Part shown: piece after piece, positions 1-9,156 of the stretch
Numbering within the stretch: position 1 is the first letter of the stretch
How the letters are laid out: every line of letters begins with the position of its first letter
Assembly (NCBI RefSeq): GCF_024181225.1
Contig: NZ_CP051198.1
Coordinates: 2,294,001 to 2,358,000 of the forward strand
Reading direction: 5' to 3'
Source of the DNA: Treponema sp. OMZ 787
Lineage (GTDB): Bacteria; Spirochaetota; Spirochaetia; Treponematales; Treponemataceae
Length of the DNA stretch: 64,000 bases
Position numbers and translations under genes: made by a program
Notes under the pieces: generated by a model
What the model saw: the letters and a program-made list of their open reading frames with translations, nothing else
Databases searched by the model: none
Told to the model about the DNA's origin: nothing

Positions 1-4
1 CCTG

Positions 5-2116
5 TTATTTAATATCCGGAAAAAGCTCTTTTATAATCTCTCTATAGTTTTTGCCGTAATATAGATGGCCGTAGATGATTGCGGCGGCAAGCACATTTCT
101 GCCGTAGCCTCTTGTTTCAGCATAAGCAAGACTTTCTAAAAATAAGTCGGTCGGCAGATCTCCGGCCTGTCTTACCCAGCGTTTAACTGCATTGGGACCT
201 GCATTATAAGAAAAAAGAGCGTGCATAATTTTTCCGCCATTTCGGCGTATCATCTCAGACAAATAAAAGGCCCCGAAGCGGATATTTGTATCGGGATTGT
301 TGAGGTCATAAGAATCTATCTTCAAACGTCGGGCTATATCGGCGGCAGTAGGTTTCATCAGCTGGGCAAGCCCGATAGCCCCGGCATGGGAAATAACCTC
401 AGACTTAAAATAGCTTTCACTTCTAAGAAGGGCATATAAAAGATATTCAGGCAAATTATATTCTGCGGAGTATCTTTTAACCGAGTCAAGCCAAGGCCTA
501 GGATAGATTAATTTTAAGTGTTCCTCTCCAAAGTCGGCACCTTCGGAATTAACCGCAAATGACATAGTTCTCATAGAATCGGCATAATAACCGTTTTCGG
601 ATAAAATTTTTGAAAAAAAGGAAGCCTCTTCCGTAGTGATTTGAGGATATAAAACGGTAATTTTATTGTATAATTGAGAATAAAGTTTATATTTGACAAA
701 GCCCTTTAAAATCTTAACCGTATCTTCATCCGAAAAACCGCCGCCGCCTTTTCGTTTATAATTTTTTCCGTATGGGGAAGAAACGATGGGCAGCCCAAGT
801 TGATAGGCAGCCATCAGTCTGTAATAAAAAGAGGCATGATCCTTTTCGTAGGCTTCTCGGTAAAGTTTTTTGGACTCATCAGCAGGCAATTTTTTAGAGC
901 GGGCAAGAATATAGGCATGGCGTGCATGATCCGAAAAAAGGTTTGTTTTTTGAACAGCTTTTTGAAGCCTTTCAAGGCCGTTCCAATCTTTGGCAAGAAC
1001 AAGTTTCATACAGGCATGAGCTGTCAGCTCTTCATAAACCGGCATATTTTTCCATGAAGGAGCCGTAAAGCAAAGTTCATCCAAAAACACCTTAAACGAT
1101 CTATTTTTTTCTATATCTAAAATGTACCAAAGGGCAACATCATAATCATAGGCTTGAGGCGGATAGCTCTTAGCTTTTTTAAAAAGTAAAACAGCCTTTT
1201 CGGTATTTTCCTTACCGCCCATTTTTAAACGCATACGGGCGGCATAAAAAGCGTACATATATTTTTGCACAATATAATCTGAGGTCTTGTTTGATCTTTG
1301 TTCATAAAACTCAAGCCGCTTTTCAAAAAGGACGGCATCGGCAGCATAATCAACAGAACCTGACAAAGCTGCCCTTCCTGCATCGGAAAGAACAGTTCTA
1401 TGCTCAAACAAAGCCTCTTCCCCTGCCTCCATCAAGTCCTTAAAAATAGGCCATGCATCTTTAAACCGAGATTCAAAAGTTAATTTTCTTGCTGTTAGAA
1501 TTCTAAAAAAATTGTCTCCGTAGACTTTTAACTCAGACTTATTCTTTTCGATATTTTTTAAACCTTCAATAAGCTCTGAGTCAAATTTTTGAGCGTTAAG
1601 ATAGTCAGGTAAGGGCTGCTCCATTTTGTTAAAATTACCCGATAAAAATAAGAGCTTTTGAATTGCAGCTCTTATATCTTTATCGTTTTTTGCATCCAAG
1701 CGGAGGGCTTCGGGCAAAGCAAGTTTTTCTTCAAGACGCTTAATTTTTTCTTCATTTGACAAAAGAGAATAAAGCTCATCATCAGCCAGTTTTTTATACG
1801 GCATAGGAGAGTTTTTGATTGCATATTCAAAATAAGCCCTTGCCGATTCGTCATAGATTTTTTTATCGGCAGACCTTACCTTCGCCTTTTGAAGGGCAAG
1901 TCCTATGTAGTACAAAGATGAAGGATCGGTATTATATAATTTTTTTAACTCCAAGGGCTGAGGCTTTAAAAAACGGTAAAAATTTTCCGAATAGAGGGCA
2001 TCAATCAATTCTGCTTCTTCAGCTTTATCATAGGAGCCTGCACACGACAACCCCGAAAGACAAAAACAGAAGCAGAATAGGATACAACCAAGGCGTACAA
2101 AAAATTTAGATTTTAT
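5..2116 (-). CDS. Soluble lytic transglycosylase-like lipoprotein (SLT domain)
   Basis: Predicted periplasmic enzyme that cleaves the MurNAc-GlcNAc bond of peptidoglycan. A long alpha-helical region is followed by a C-terminal SLT (lysozyme-like) domain of roughly 125 residues. The catalytic Glu lies in ALLRSES (about residue 545 counted from the TTG at 2050), followed by GAIGLAQLMKPTA and the SYNAG motif. The TTG at 2050 cuts into a lipoprotein signal: the frame stays open upstream and encodes a hydrophobic stretch ending in LSGLSC. No ATG, GTG or TTG precedes that signal. An ATA at 2116 sits 8 bases after GAGGGG, so I place the start there; the alternative is TTG 2050 without export. It lies 18 bases after the LysM gene and is probably cotranscribed. 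Enzyme class is secure; the start is inference. Confidence 0.85.
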   Translation of the reverse strand: MKSKFFVRLGCILFCFCFCLSGLSCAGSYDKAEEAELIDALYSENFYRFLKPQPLELKKLYNTDPSSLYYIGLALQKAKVRSADKKIYDESARAYFEYAIKNSPMPYKKLADDELYSLLSNEEKIKRLEEKLALPEALRLDAKNDKDIRAAIQKLLFLSGNFNKMEQPLPDYLNAQKFDSELIEGLKNIEKNKSELKVYGDNFFRILTARKLTFESRFKDAWPIFKDLMEAGEEALFEHRTVLSDAGRAALSGSVDYAADAVLFEKRLEFYEQRSNKTSDYIVQKYMYAFYAARMRLKMGGKENTEKAVLLFKKAKSYPPQAYDYDVALWYILDIEKNRSFKVFLDELCFTAPSWKNMPVYEELTAHACMKLVLAKDWNGLERLQKAVQKTNLFSDHARHAYILARSKKLPADESKKLYREAYEKDHASFYYRLMAAYQLGLPIVSSPYGKNYKRKGGGGFSDEDTVKILKGFVKYKLYSQLYNKITVLYPQITTEEASFFSKILSENGYYADSMRTMSFAVNSEGADFGEEHLKLIYPRPWLDSVKRYSAEYNLPEYLLYALLRSESYFKSEVISHAGAIGLAQLMKPTAADIARRLKIDSYDLNNPDTNIRFGAFYLSEMIRRNGGKIMHALFSYNAGPNAVKRWVRQAGDLPTDLFLESLAYAETRGYGRNVLAAAIIYGHLYYGKNYREIIKELFPDIK

Positions 2117-2134
2117 AAGGCTAACCCCTCAAAC

Positions 2135-3208
2135 TTATTTAGGCGGAATATCTATATAGGTACCGGCGACAATAAGATTAGGATTTTTAATTTTGTTGTA
2201 ATCAGCTATCTTTTTATAAAGCCAAGGGGTCTTATAGTATGTTTCCGACAGATCCCAGAGGGTGTCGCCCCATTTAATCTTGTAGCGTACAGCTCCCTTA
2301 GCATTTACCTTAGATTTCTTTTTAGAATCGGCCTTTTTCTTGGCAGCAGCCTTTTGTTTTGCTTCTTCGTCAGCCTTCTTTTTAGCCTCTGCGGCCTTTT
2401 GCTTAGCTTCTTCATCTGCCTTTTTCTTGGCCTCAGCTTTTTGGCGAGCTTCTTCTTCAGCCTTCCTTTTGGCTTCGGCGGCGGCCTTTTCTTCAGCATC
2501 TTCCTTGGGGGCATTAGAAGTTGTTGCATTTACATCTTTTTTAGGTTCCTGTACCTGCTCCACCTTTTCCGGAGCGGAAGCTATCATATCCTTGTCTGCA
2601 AAGGGCATTTTTTTTGTCAAAAGAAGGATGGCAAAAACCAAGGCTGTTATACACAGGATGATTATAAGAATTATCAGCCACATCGGCATCTTCTTCTTTT
2701 TTTCGGGTCTTTCTTCATCATATGTATGAAGCTGAGTCTCTTCATGAGTCTCGGTTTCAAAGGAATCATCAAAAGAAGTTTCATCACCTTCCTTGATAAA
2801 ATAATCATCATCGCTGCTTTCAAAACCGGATGAATCATCAAGGGGGGCAAAATCAAAGTCGATACCGTCCAGACTTGTCTCATCAAGATTTTTTAACGAA
2901 ACCCTCAGGGACTGATGAGAGCCTGAACCCTCGTCCATTGCTTCTGCTGAAAGATTTTTTTCTTCATCAAGTTTTATTTTTAAATTTATAGTGGGGTCTC
3001 CTGCAGGGCCGGTCGAGATATCTTCTACAATAAGAGAACCTATATATTCTGGTTCTGTTTCTTCAAATTGCTTAAATAAATTTATTTGAACACTTTCCTG
3101 ATTTTCCCTAACAGTAGTCAATTCCAAAGACTGTTCGGACAGGGCATCTTCATCCAAAATAGGGAAAAAGGTCCCGTCTGCAAGTTTGATTCCTATTTTT
3201 GAAGCCAT
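2135..3208 (-). CDS. Membrane protein with Ala/Lys/Glu-rich helix and C-terminal LysM
   Basis: About 357 residues. An acidic N-terminal cytoplasmic part of about 175 residues is followed by one membrane helix (PMWLIILIIILCITALVFAI). Next comes a TolA-like, repetitive Ala/Lys/Glu-rich segment that should form a long helix across the periplasm. It ends in a LysM domain (KIKWGDTLWDLSETYY... to IPPK) expected to bind peptidoglycan. The ATG at 3208 is chosen over the upstream TTG because AGGAGG lies 5 bases before it. It has its own promoter (TTGACA-17-TAGAAT, 3290-3262). The next gene is the lytic transglycosylase, which suggests a cell-wall role. Domain calls are secure; exact function is unknown. 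Confidence 0.85.
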   Translation of the reverse strand: MASKIGIKLADGTFFPILDEDALSEQSLELTTVRENQESVQINLFKQFEETEPEYIGSLIVEDISTGPAGDPTINLKIKLDEEKNLSAEAMDEGSGSHQSLRVSLKNLDETSLDGIDFDFAPLDDSSGFESSDDDYFIKEGDETSFDDSFETETHEETQLHTYDEERPEKKKKMPMWLIILIIILCITALVFAILLLTKKMPFADKDMIASAPEKVEQVQEPKKDVNATTSNAPKEDAEEKAAAEAKRKAEEEARQKAEAKKKADEEAKQKAAEAKKKADEEAKQKAAAKKKADSKKKSKVNAKGAVRYKIKWGDTLWDLSETYYKTPWLYKKIADYNKIKNPNLIVAGTYIDIPPK

Positions 3209-3261
3209 ATCGTCCTCCTGCAAAATTCCAAGTTTAATCTTTAATCATAGCGTCTATAACT

Positions 3262-3290
3262 ATTCTAAACGCAAACGAGGTTCTTGTCAA
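3262..3290 (-). promoter_or_regulatory. Promoter of the LysM/transglycosylase unit
   Basis: On the minus strand TTGACA (3290-3285), a 17-base spacer and TAGAAT (3267-3262). Transcription would begin near 3255, giving a leader of about 47 bases that carries the AGGAGG before the ATG at 3208. Confidence 0.7.
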
Positions 3291-3343
3291 TGAATTTAAA
3301 ACAAAAACTCCGGTGATATTATCGGCTAAATCAGCTTAAAAAT

Positions 3344-4381
3344 TTAAAAATTTTTACCATATATTATAGAATCGAGAGTTTTTTTTCCGGCCAAGAGCAT
3401 AATAAGGCGGTCAAAGCCCATCGCAACGCCGGAACACTGCGGCATCTTAGAGCAAATTTCGCCGAAGCCCTTTACAGGCGGATGCGGAACAAGGGCATTT
3501 TTTTGTTTTAATTCGTTTTCTTTTTTAAAATAAGAATTTATTTTTTCAGGATTCCTTTCTTCGGTGTAGCAGTTTGCAAGTTCAACCCCGTTCAAATAAA
3601 CCTCCCAACGCTCAACCGTCTTCCATTCGAGCTCTTCATTTTTTTTGTTTAAAACTTTTTGAGAATTTGCTTGGGCAAGACAGGGCACAAAGGCAGGGTA
3701 ATCCAAAAGGGCTATGAGCTTATTTTTGGGAAGATTGGGTTCGACGGCATGAACCAAAATAAGCTCGTATAAGTCGTCTTCACTCCAGCCGGAATAATCA
3801 TCGGCACTTCCCAAACCTAATTTTTCCGCATAGGCAGTAAGTTCTTCCGGTGAGTGTTCCGAGCTTAAGGGTACTCCTGCGTATTTTCTAAAGGCTTCAT
3901 CCATGGTAAGACATTCAAAGCCTTTTGAAAGGGTTTGTAAAACAGACCTGTCAACAAGGGGATTTTCTTTTACCCTATCGGCAACATGGTTTAAAAAAGC
4001 TTCAGTTATCTTTACGGAATCCATATAGTTTGCGTTTACAGTGTAATATTCAAGCATGGTAAATTCGGGGCTGTGGATATTGCCTATAGACTCTACATTG
4101 CGGTAACATTTGGAAATTTGAAACACCGAGCGGGAAGTTTGGGCTATGACGGGCTTAATATAAACTTCGGGTGAAGGTACCAAAAAAAGAGGCTTTTTTT
4201 CGTTCAATCCCTTTGATGCGGCAGGGCTTAGATATTCCGTTTTAAAAACTTCCAAACAAGTTTCGGGGATGAGCTCGTCCGAAAGGGCAGGAGTATCCAG
4301 TTCCAGATAGTTCTTTTTAATAAAAAATTCCCTTGCAGCCTGAATGGTCAAGGCACGCAATTCTAAAGCTTCAATATCCAT
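3344..4381 (-). CDS. epmA: EF-P lysine lysyltransferase-like protein (EpmA/GenX/PoxA)
   Basis: A 345-residue class II lysyl-tRNA synthetase paralogue lacking the N-terminal anticodon-binding domain, as in EpmA (GenX, YjeA, PoxA). Family members attach beta-lysine or lysine to elongation factor P. Visible landmarks are the class II motif 2 region (FQISKCYRNVES, SPEFTMLEYY) and motif 3 near the C-terminus (GVAMGFDRLIMLLAG). It is preceded by GAGG eight bases before the ATG and follows the exporter permease by 29 bases, so it is probably the last gene of that operon. Neither EF-P nor an EpmB aminomutase lies in this window. A GenX-type function is likely; the lysine versus beta-lysine donor cannot be judged. 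Confidence 0.88.
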   Translation of the reverse strand: MDIEALELRALTIQAAREFFIKKNYLELDTPALSDELIPETCLEVFKTEYLSPAASKGLNEKKPLFLVPSPEVYIKPVIAQTSRSVFQISKCYRNVESIGNIHSPEFTMLEYYTVNANYMDSVKITEAFLNHVADRVKENPLVDRSVLQTLSKGFECLTMDEAFRKYAGVPLSSEHSPEELTAYAEKLGLGSADDYSGWSEDDLYELILVHAVEPNLPKNKLIALLDYPAFVPCLAQANSQKVLNKKNEELEWKTVERWEVYLNGVELANCYTEERNPEKINSYFKKENELKQKNALVPHPPVKGFGEICSKMPQCSGVAMGFDRLIMLLAGKKTLDSIIYGKNF

Positions 4382-4410
4382 AAATAAACCTCGATTATTT
4401 TTAAAGAGTC

Positions 4411-5646
4411 CTACTCTGCAAGGGCTTGTACCGGGTCAAGCCTTGAAGCCTTGATCGCAGGATGCAGGCCGAAAAAGATTCCGGTACATACGCTTACAAA
4501 AAAAGCTATAAGGGAGCCCGAAAAATTGGGCAAAAAAATTATTTCCGGCGGAAAAAAGAAGTTTACAATCAGCTTACTAATCACAAGCCCCAGCACAATT
4601 CCTATAAGCCCGCCTGTAAGGGTAAGCGATGCCGACTCGATTAAAAACTGCATCCTTATTGCCTTGCCTGTAGCCCCAAGAGCTTTCCGTATGCCTATTT
4701 CTTTTCGGCGTTCGGTAACGGTAACAAGCATTATGTTCATAATGCCGATGCCGCCGACTAAAAGGGATATCCCCGCAATGGCGGAAAGCACAAGGCTTAC
4801 CATCCCCGTAATCTTACCCATTTGTTCAAATTGCTGACGGGCAGAATAAACCCAGATAGCAAAGCGGTTTCCTCCCGATAACTCTTCGGAAAAATCCTGA
4901 ATCTTTGTCTCAACATTTGAGGTGTCCTCAGGATTCGATATAACTACCTCGGCCGCCCAAACAGGTGCATTTCTATCTCCTAAAACCTTGTTCAAGGCAA
5001 ATTTCCTCGGCACAAAGATTGCGTCCGAGGTACGTAGGATCCAAGTGTTTTTCGGTTTTACGACTCCTATAACCTCAAGCCGTAGGGTTCTGGGAGGAGC
5101 ATTTTCTCCGCTTGAAGGAATTTGCAAGGTAATAAATTTACCTACAGCCCTGCCCTCAGGGAAGAGCTGAAAGGCAACCCTCTCGCCTATAAGAGCCTTT
5201 TCTGCACCTGTAGAATAGTCAGCGGAAGAAAAAAAACTGCCGTAATCCATTGACACGCGGTGAGACTCAAGCCTTTCGGCCTCTATACCTTCTATATCAC
5301 TAATTTCAATCCGTAAATCGTTTCTTACAACTGCGGCTTGAAAACGGTTGGAATAAAAAACATGCCTTATCTCCGGGATTTTTTTAATCATTTTTTTGCG
5401 GAATTCATCATCAAATTTTATTTCTCCGCTGCCGCCGAATTCGGGATTCCCCATCTGGGTTCCTATATTGATTATATCCATACTGAACTCTTCAAACTCT
5501 TTTACCATGCTGTTTGAAAGGGAGCTTGCAAGGCTTGTAACGACTATAACCGAGGTAACTCCTATCACTATACCCAATAGGGAAAGCAGAGTACGCATCT
5601 TGTTCGTTTTAAAATTATGAATGGCGTTAATAAAATCCTCAAACAT
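4411..5646 (-). CDS. ABC transporter permease, MacB/FtsX type
   Basis: A 411-residue inner-membrane protein. There is one N-terminal membrane helix (MRTLLSLLGIVIGVTSVIVVTSLA), a periplasmic MacB_PCD domain of about 220 residues, then three C-terminal helices with the characteristic ERRKEIGIRKALGA and LDPVQALAE motifs. It is the membrane half of a tripartite exporter with the ATPase, adaptor and outer-membrane channel encoded upstream. The ATG at 5646 overlaps the end of the ATPase gene by 8 bases, implying translational coupling; GGGGAAG precedes it. The substrate (macrolide, lipoprotein, peptide) cannot be told from sequence. Confidence 0.92.
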   Translation of the reverse strand: MFEDFINAIHNFKTNKMRTLLSLLGIVIGVTSVIVVTSLASSLSNSMVKEFEEFSMDIINIGTQMGNPEFGGSGEIKFDDEFRKKMIKKIPEIRHVFYSNRFQAAVVRNDLRIEISDIEGIEAERLESHRVSMDYGSFFSSADYSTGAEKALIGERVAFQLFPEGRAVGKFITLQIPSSGENAPPRTLRLEVIGVVKPKNTWILRTSDAIFVPRKFALNKVLGDRNAPVWAAEVVISNPEDTSNVETKIQDFSEELSGGNRFAIWVYSARQQFEQMGKITGMVSLVLSAIAGISLLVGGIGIMNIMLVTVTERRKEIGIRKALGATGKAIRMQFLIESASLTLTGGLIGIVLGLVISKLIVNFFFPPEIIFLPNFSGSLIAFFVSVCTGIFFGLHPAIKASRLDPVQALAE

Positions 5647-6358
5647 TTTCTTCCCCTGTTTGTTTAAGACCGGCGGCATTAAGGGAATCGGCTACCACAA
5701 GCCCGTCTTTTAAATGGATTGAGCGGGGAGCCAAAGAAGCGATTTCCTTATCGTGAGTTACCATTATGACAGCCGTTCCCGTCTTGTTAATTTTTAAAAA
5801 AAGATCCAAGACAGAATGTCCCGTCTCGGAATCCAAGGCGCCCGTGGGCTCATCGGCCAAAATAATCTTAGGATGTGTAACAAGGGCTCTGGCTATGGCA
5901 ACCCTCTGCTTTTGACCTCCTGAAAGCTCTCCAGGCCTGTGCTTTAACCTGCCGGAAAGACCCACTTTTTCAAGCTCTTCCGCCGCCCGTTTTTTTCTTT
6001 TATCCAAGGAAAGCCCCTGATACCTCAAGGGGAGCATTACATTTTCCAAAACATTTAAATTGGGGAGGAGGTAGTATTGCTGAAAAACAAAGCCCACGGT
6101 TTTGTTCCGTAGGGCGGCAAGATCGTTTTCGGTCATGTCGGCAGTACTTACCCCGTCAATATAAATTTTCCCTGAGGTCGGCCTGTCTAGGCAGCCTATC
6201 ATATTCATGCAGGTAGACTTGCCCGATCCCGACGGGCCCATTATGGAAACAAAGGAGGATTCTTCTATTTTAAATGAAACCCCGGCAAGGGCCTTAACAA
6301 GAGTATCACCCATCTCAAAGGTTTTAACTACATTTTCAAGGCGTATAATATCAGCCAT
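5639..6358 (-). CDS. ABC transporter ATPase, MacB/LolD type
   Basis: A 239-residue ATP-binding subunit that powers the permease encoded by the next gene. Walker A (GPSGSGKST), the signature LSGGQKQRVAIARAL, Walker B (ILADEPTGALDSE) and the switch histidine (MVTHDKE) are all intact. The ATG at 6358 is preferred to the upstream GTG because AGGAG precedes it by 8 bases. It lies 11 bases after the adaptor gene and overlaps the permease start, so all parts are cotranslated. Confidence 0.93.
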   Translation of the reverse strand: MADIIRLENVVKTFEMGDTLVKALAGVSFKIEESSFVSIMGPSGSGKSTCMNMIGCLDRPTSGKIYIDGVSTADMTENDLAALRNKTVGFVFQQYYLLPNLNVLENVMLPLRYQGLSLDKRKKRAAEELEKVGLSGRLKHRPGELSGGQKQRVAIARALVTHPKIILADEPTGALDSETGHSVLDLFLKINKTGTAVIMVTHDKEIASLAPRSIHLKDGLVVADSLNAAGLKQTGEENV

Positions 6359-6369
6359 AAGCAAAGCTC

Positions 6370-7347
6370 CTACCACTTGGGAGGTTTGAACCTCAGGGTG
6401 TCGCCTTCCTTTAAGCCCGATAAAACCTTTACGGTGCCCGAAGTATAGGCTTCAACCTCTACCTTGACCCTCTCAACCTTTCCGTTTTCAAGAATCCTTT
6501 CAACATAGGGCTCGCCCTTGTCGTATGAAATTGCCGTCTGATCCAAAAGGAGAACTTCTTCGTCTTCACCTGCAACGATGCTGCCGCTAAAAGAATAGCC
6601 GGGTAAAACATTTTCGGGGAGCTGATCGACAACTATCTTTGTTTCTATCACCGTAGAACCCCTTTGTGCACTTGCTTTTGCTATCGAAGAATGATAGGTA
6701 ACGCGGCCTTCTACCTCTTCATCTCCCAAGGCTTGAAAGTTAAGGAGAACTTTCTGCCCGACCTTTAAGCGCGGAACATCCCTTTCGGAAACATCCACGG
6801 CGGACTTAAAAAAGGAGCGGTCTATAATTACCCCGAAATTATCTTTAGGCATAACATAGGAGCCTTCAGCCAAATCAAAGGAAACGACTATACCGTCAAA
6901 CTTTGCATAAACGCTCCGGTCTTTTAATGCCCGTTTTAAAGATTCAAGTTCCAACTTCATCAGTTCAAGGTTTTTGGAATAACCTTGTAATTTTTCCTTT
7001 TCGATTGCGAATTCCTGTTTTGCAACCTGGAAGGTTTGATAGGTATTGTCAAGGGCAAAGATAAGGTCGCCTTTTTTTACAGTGTCGCCCTCCTTTACCG
7101 CAACCTTCTTTATAATGCCCTCTCCGGGAGATTGAAGGTTTTGCTGCTGGGCGGGCTGAATATAACCGGAGATTTGAATTCTATCCTGAATTATTTCTTT
7201 TGTTACCGTAACGCTTTGAGAAAAATCTTCGGTTCCTTTCTTAGGTAAAAAAATAATCCATACTATCGCAAGAATTATGATAAGGGCCGCTATTATTAAA
7301 ATAATCTTTTTGCTATTTCTTTTGTTTTTTTGTTTTTTATCCTGCAT
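6370..7347 (-). CDS. Efflux periplasmic adaptor (HlyD/MacA family)
   Basis: A 325-residue membrane-fusion protein linking the inner-membrane ABC transporter to the outer-membrane channel. It has a single N-terminal anchor helix (KIILIIAALIIILAIVWIIF) and a biotinyl-lipoyl-like split (GEGIIKKVAVKEGDTVKKGDLIFALD and the return strand VYAKFDGIVVSFDLAEGSYV) flanking a short coiled-coil hairpin. Beta-barrel and membrane-proximal domains follow. The coiled coil is shorter than in E. coli MacA. The ATG abuts the stop codon of the TolC-like gene, showing tight operon structure. Confidence 0.9.
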   Translation of the reverse strand: MQDKKQKNKRNSKKIILIIAALIIILAIVWIIFLPKKGTEDFSQSVTVTKEIIQDRIQISGYIQPAQQQNLQSPGEGIIKKVAVKEGDTVKKGDLIFALDNTYQTFQVAKQEFAIEKEKLQGYSKNLELMKLELESLKRALKDRSVYAKFDGIVVSFDLAEGSYVMPKDNFGVIIDRSFFKSAVDVSERDVPRLKVGQKVLLNFQALGDEEVEGRVTYHSSIAKASAQRGSTVIETKIVVDQLPENVLPGYSFSGSIVAGEDEEVLLLDQTAISYDKGEPYVERILENGKVERVKVEVEAYTSGTVKVLSGLKEGDTLRFKPPKW

Positions 7348-8787
7348 TTATTTTTCCTCTATGTAGAAAGTATCTTTTATTTCGGCATTAAAAGTATTGA
7401 CGGCGATATGCGAATCAGCCAGACGTACAAGGGCCGTAATATATTGCAAATATGCCTGTTTATTTTCCAAGGAATTTATAAGACCTCGTTCAAACCATTT
7501 TGTATGTTCATCCGCATTTTCCTTATAAATATTCAGCTCCTCGGCATAGCGTATTTGCTGCCATTCAAGCTGCTCCCATTTAAGTTTTAAGCTGTTCACA
7601 TCCTTAGTAAGCTTCAGCCTTGTATCTGCAAGTTTTATTTTTTCGCCGGATTCCGTTATTGCTGCATTTTTTTTACGCAAAGAATAACTATAAACAGCCA
7701 GAGGATTTATCGAAAAAGATATTTGCATAGAAGGAATAGAATCTTTGCTTAAAGGCAAGCTGATACCAGTAGTAATAGCTCCTCCCGGGAAATTCATAGA
7801 TATGCCTGAGTTTATGTTATTCGAATTATTCATAGAGTAAGAGTAATCCAACTTTGCAGAAGCCGAAAAGGGGGCTAAATCCATTTTATTTTTTTCAAGC
7901 AGTTTGTCATAATCTTTTTCGGCCTTGATTAGAGAATTATAATTTTCAGGCCTTAGGGTTTCAATGGAAATAAGTTTTTGTTCAGGTATGCTTTTTGCAA
8001 GTTTTATAAAAAAATCATCCTCTCCTTTTTTTTCTATTTTAAGACCGCAGGATTCAAAAAAAAGACGGGCCGAAACTTCAAACAAAAATTCCGCTTCTTT
8101 TTCATCTCTCTCAGCACTTATCAAATTAAGCTTTGCAGTCCTTAGTTTGGAAGAGTTTTGAGAATATCCTTCTGCAAGGATTTGCTTGTAGTTTATATCG
8201 GACTGGATGCCGGCAAGCCTCTTTGAAAGAAGAGCCGAATATTCGTTTAAAATGTTTTTAATGTCGATTAAAAGCTTATTTTCGGCAAGCTCTTGACTCA
8301 TGCCGGCTTTCTTTTCAGCTTCTTTAAGAACTTCAAGATAAGCTTCAATTTCATTCTTTTTGCTTTTTCGGGTTTGGCTGTAAATATCTCCAGAAATGCC
8401 GAACGAAAAACCTGGGGCCTTGGAATTTCCTGCTGCCCCTGACGAATAATTAGCCGACAAGTTAAGACCAAGATTATTATAAAGAGGCAGCCCTGCCGAA
8501 ACCGATGGATTAATCGAAAAAAAGGATTTACTCTTTTCGGAGCTAAGATTAAAATTTAAGGTAGAACCAAAATTAAAGGCAAAAATAGAATTAAGCCTTA
8601 CGGATTTATAATTATTTAAAGCTATTTTTGCTTCATTTTCTATCAAAGTCAAATTCGTATCATTTTTATAGCGGTATTCCAAAATCTTGTCATAAATATT
8701 TTCTTCAGCATAAATTCTTTGCACAAAAAAAGAGCCGAAAAAAACAACAAGAAAAACTAAAAAAATGGTTTGTCTGTTTTTAAGCAT
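7348..8787 (-). CDS. TolC-family outer-membrane efflux channel
   Basis: A 479-residue exported protein with an N-terminal signal peptide (hydrophobic run ending QRIYAEE). It has the two-fold pattern of long helices and beta strands typical of OEP/TolC proteins. It is first in an operon with the adaptor, ATPase and permease, which together form a complete tripartite exporter. The ATG follows AAGGA. A promoter with a T-rich spacer lies at 8845-8817. Sequence divergence is high, as usual for TolC proteins; family assignment rests on pattern plus context. Confidence 0.85.
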   Translation of the reverse strand: MLKNRQTIFLVFLVVFFGSFFVQRIYAEENIYDKILEYRYKNDTNLTLIENEAKIALNNYKSVRLNSIFAFNFGSTLNFNLSSEKSKSFFSINPSVSAGLPLYNNLGLNLSANYSSGAAGNSKAPGFSFGISGDIYSQTRKSKKNEIEAYLEVLKEAEKKAGMSQELAENKLLIDIKNILNEYSALLSKRLAGIQSDINYKQILAEGYSQNSSKLRTAKLNLISAERDEKEAEFLFEVSARLFFESCGLKIEKKGEDDFFIKLAKSIPEQKLISIETLRPENYNSLIKAEKDYDKLLEKNKMDLAPFSASAKLDYSYSMNNSNNINSGISMNFPGGAITTGISLPLSKDSIPSMQISFSINPLAVYSYSLRKKNAAITESGEKIKLADTRLKLTKDVNSLKLKWEQLEWQQIRYAEELNIYKENADEHTKWFERGLINSLENKQAYLQYITALVRLADSHIAVNTFNAEIKDTFYIEEK

Positions 8788-8816
8788 TTTGCATCCTTAT
8801 GGAATTAACGGCATTA

Positions 8817-8845
8817 AAATTACAAAAAAAAAATAAAAAAGTCAA
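8817..8845 (-). promoter_or_regulatory. Promoter of the tripartite exporter operon
   Basis: Minus-strand TTGACT (8845-8840), a 17-base almost pure T spacer, and TAATTT (8822-8817), about 30 bases before the tolC-like ATG. The A/T tract between the boxes is unusual and may affect promoter bending. Confidence 0.5.
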
Positions 8846-8916
8846 TAAAGAGAAATGAGAATGCTTGCATCAAACCATAAAAGAAAGCCGATTAGGCTTT
8901 TCAAATGACGAATAAA

Positions 8917-9033
8917 ATACGGTTTTAAGGATAATCTTGTGCCTGCTTATACTTCTATGAGTTTAAACTGATGGGCTCCGGTAATCCTAAAGAAGCCGTC
9001 CGGCAAATAAAAGAAAAGGGAATTATAGCTTAG
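8917..9033 (+). pseudogene. Remnant of an AAA/PD-(D/E)XK nuclease gene (C-terminal end)
   Basis: A short open stretch ends at TAG 9031-9033 and reads LYFYEFKLMGSGNPKEAV then RQIKEKGIIA. It aligns with the nuclease core of the two intact paralogues in this window (IYIFEFKLKE...ALKQIKEKNYAE), keeping the E-F-K catalytic motif and the QIKEK helix. Nothing upstream continues the protein. I read it as the last trace of a third, decayed copy. The rest of this 354-base gap holds only the flanking promoters. Confidence 0.55.
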
Positions 9034-9091
9034 AGAATAATAACCTTTCAGTTTGCAAAAACTAAACCGCTGTATAATCCGCAACTTACTC

Positions 9092-9119
9092 TTGTTTTTT
9101 TTCAAAAATAATGTATAAT
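9092..9119 (+). promoter_or_regulatory. Promoter of the phase-variable lipoprotein gene
   Basis: TTGTTT (9092-9097), a 16-base spacer and a perfect TATAAT (9114-9119). A second TATAAT occurs at about 9073. The start codon at 9157 follows GAGAGGG. Confidence 0.55.
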
Positions 9120-9156
9120 TATTTAGTAAACTTACTATGCAATGAGAGGGTTCAAA

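Noticed and set aside
2340-2833. Two long plus-strand ORFs (129 and 159 codons)
   Set aside because: They lie opposite the Ala/Lys/Glu-rich repeat of the LysM gene; their Leu/Phe/Ser-rich low-complexity products are what the complement of such repeats gives.
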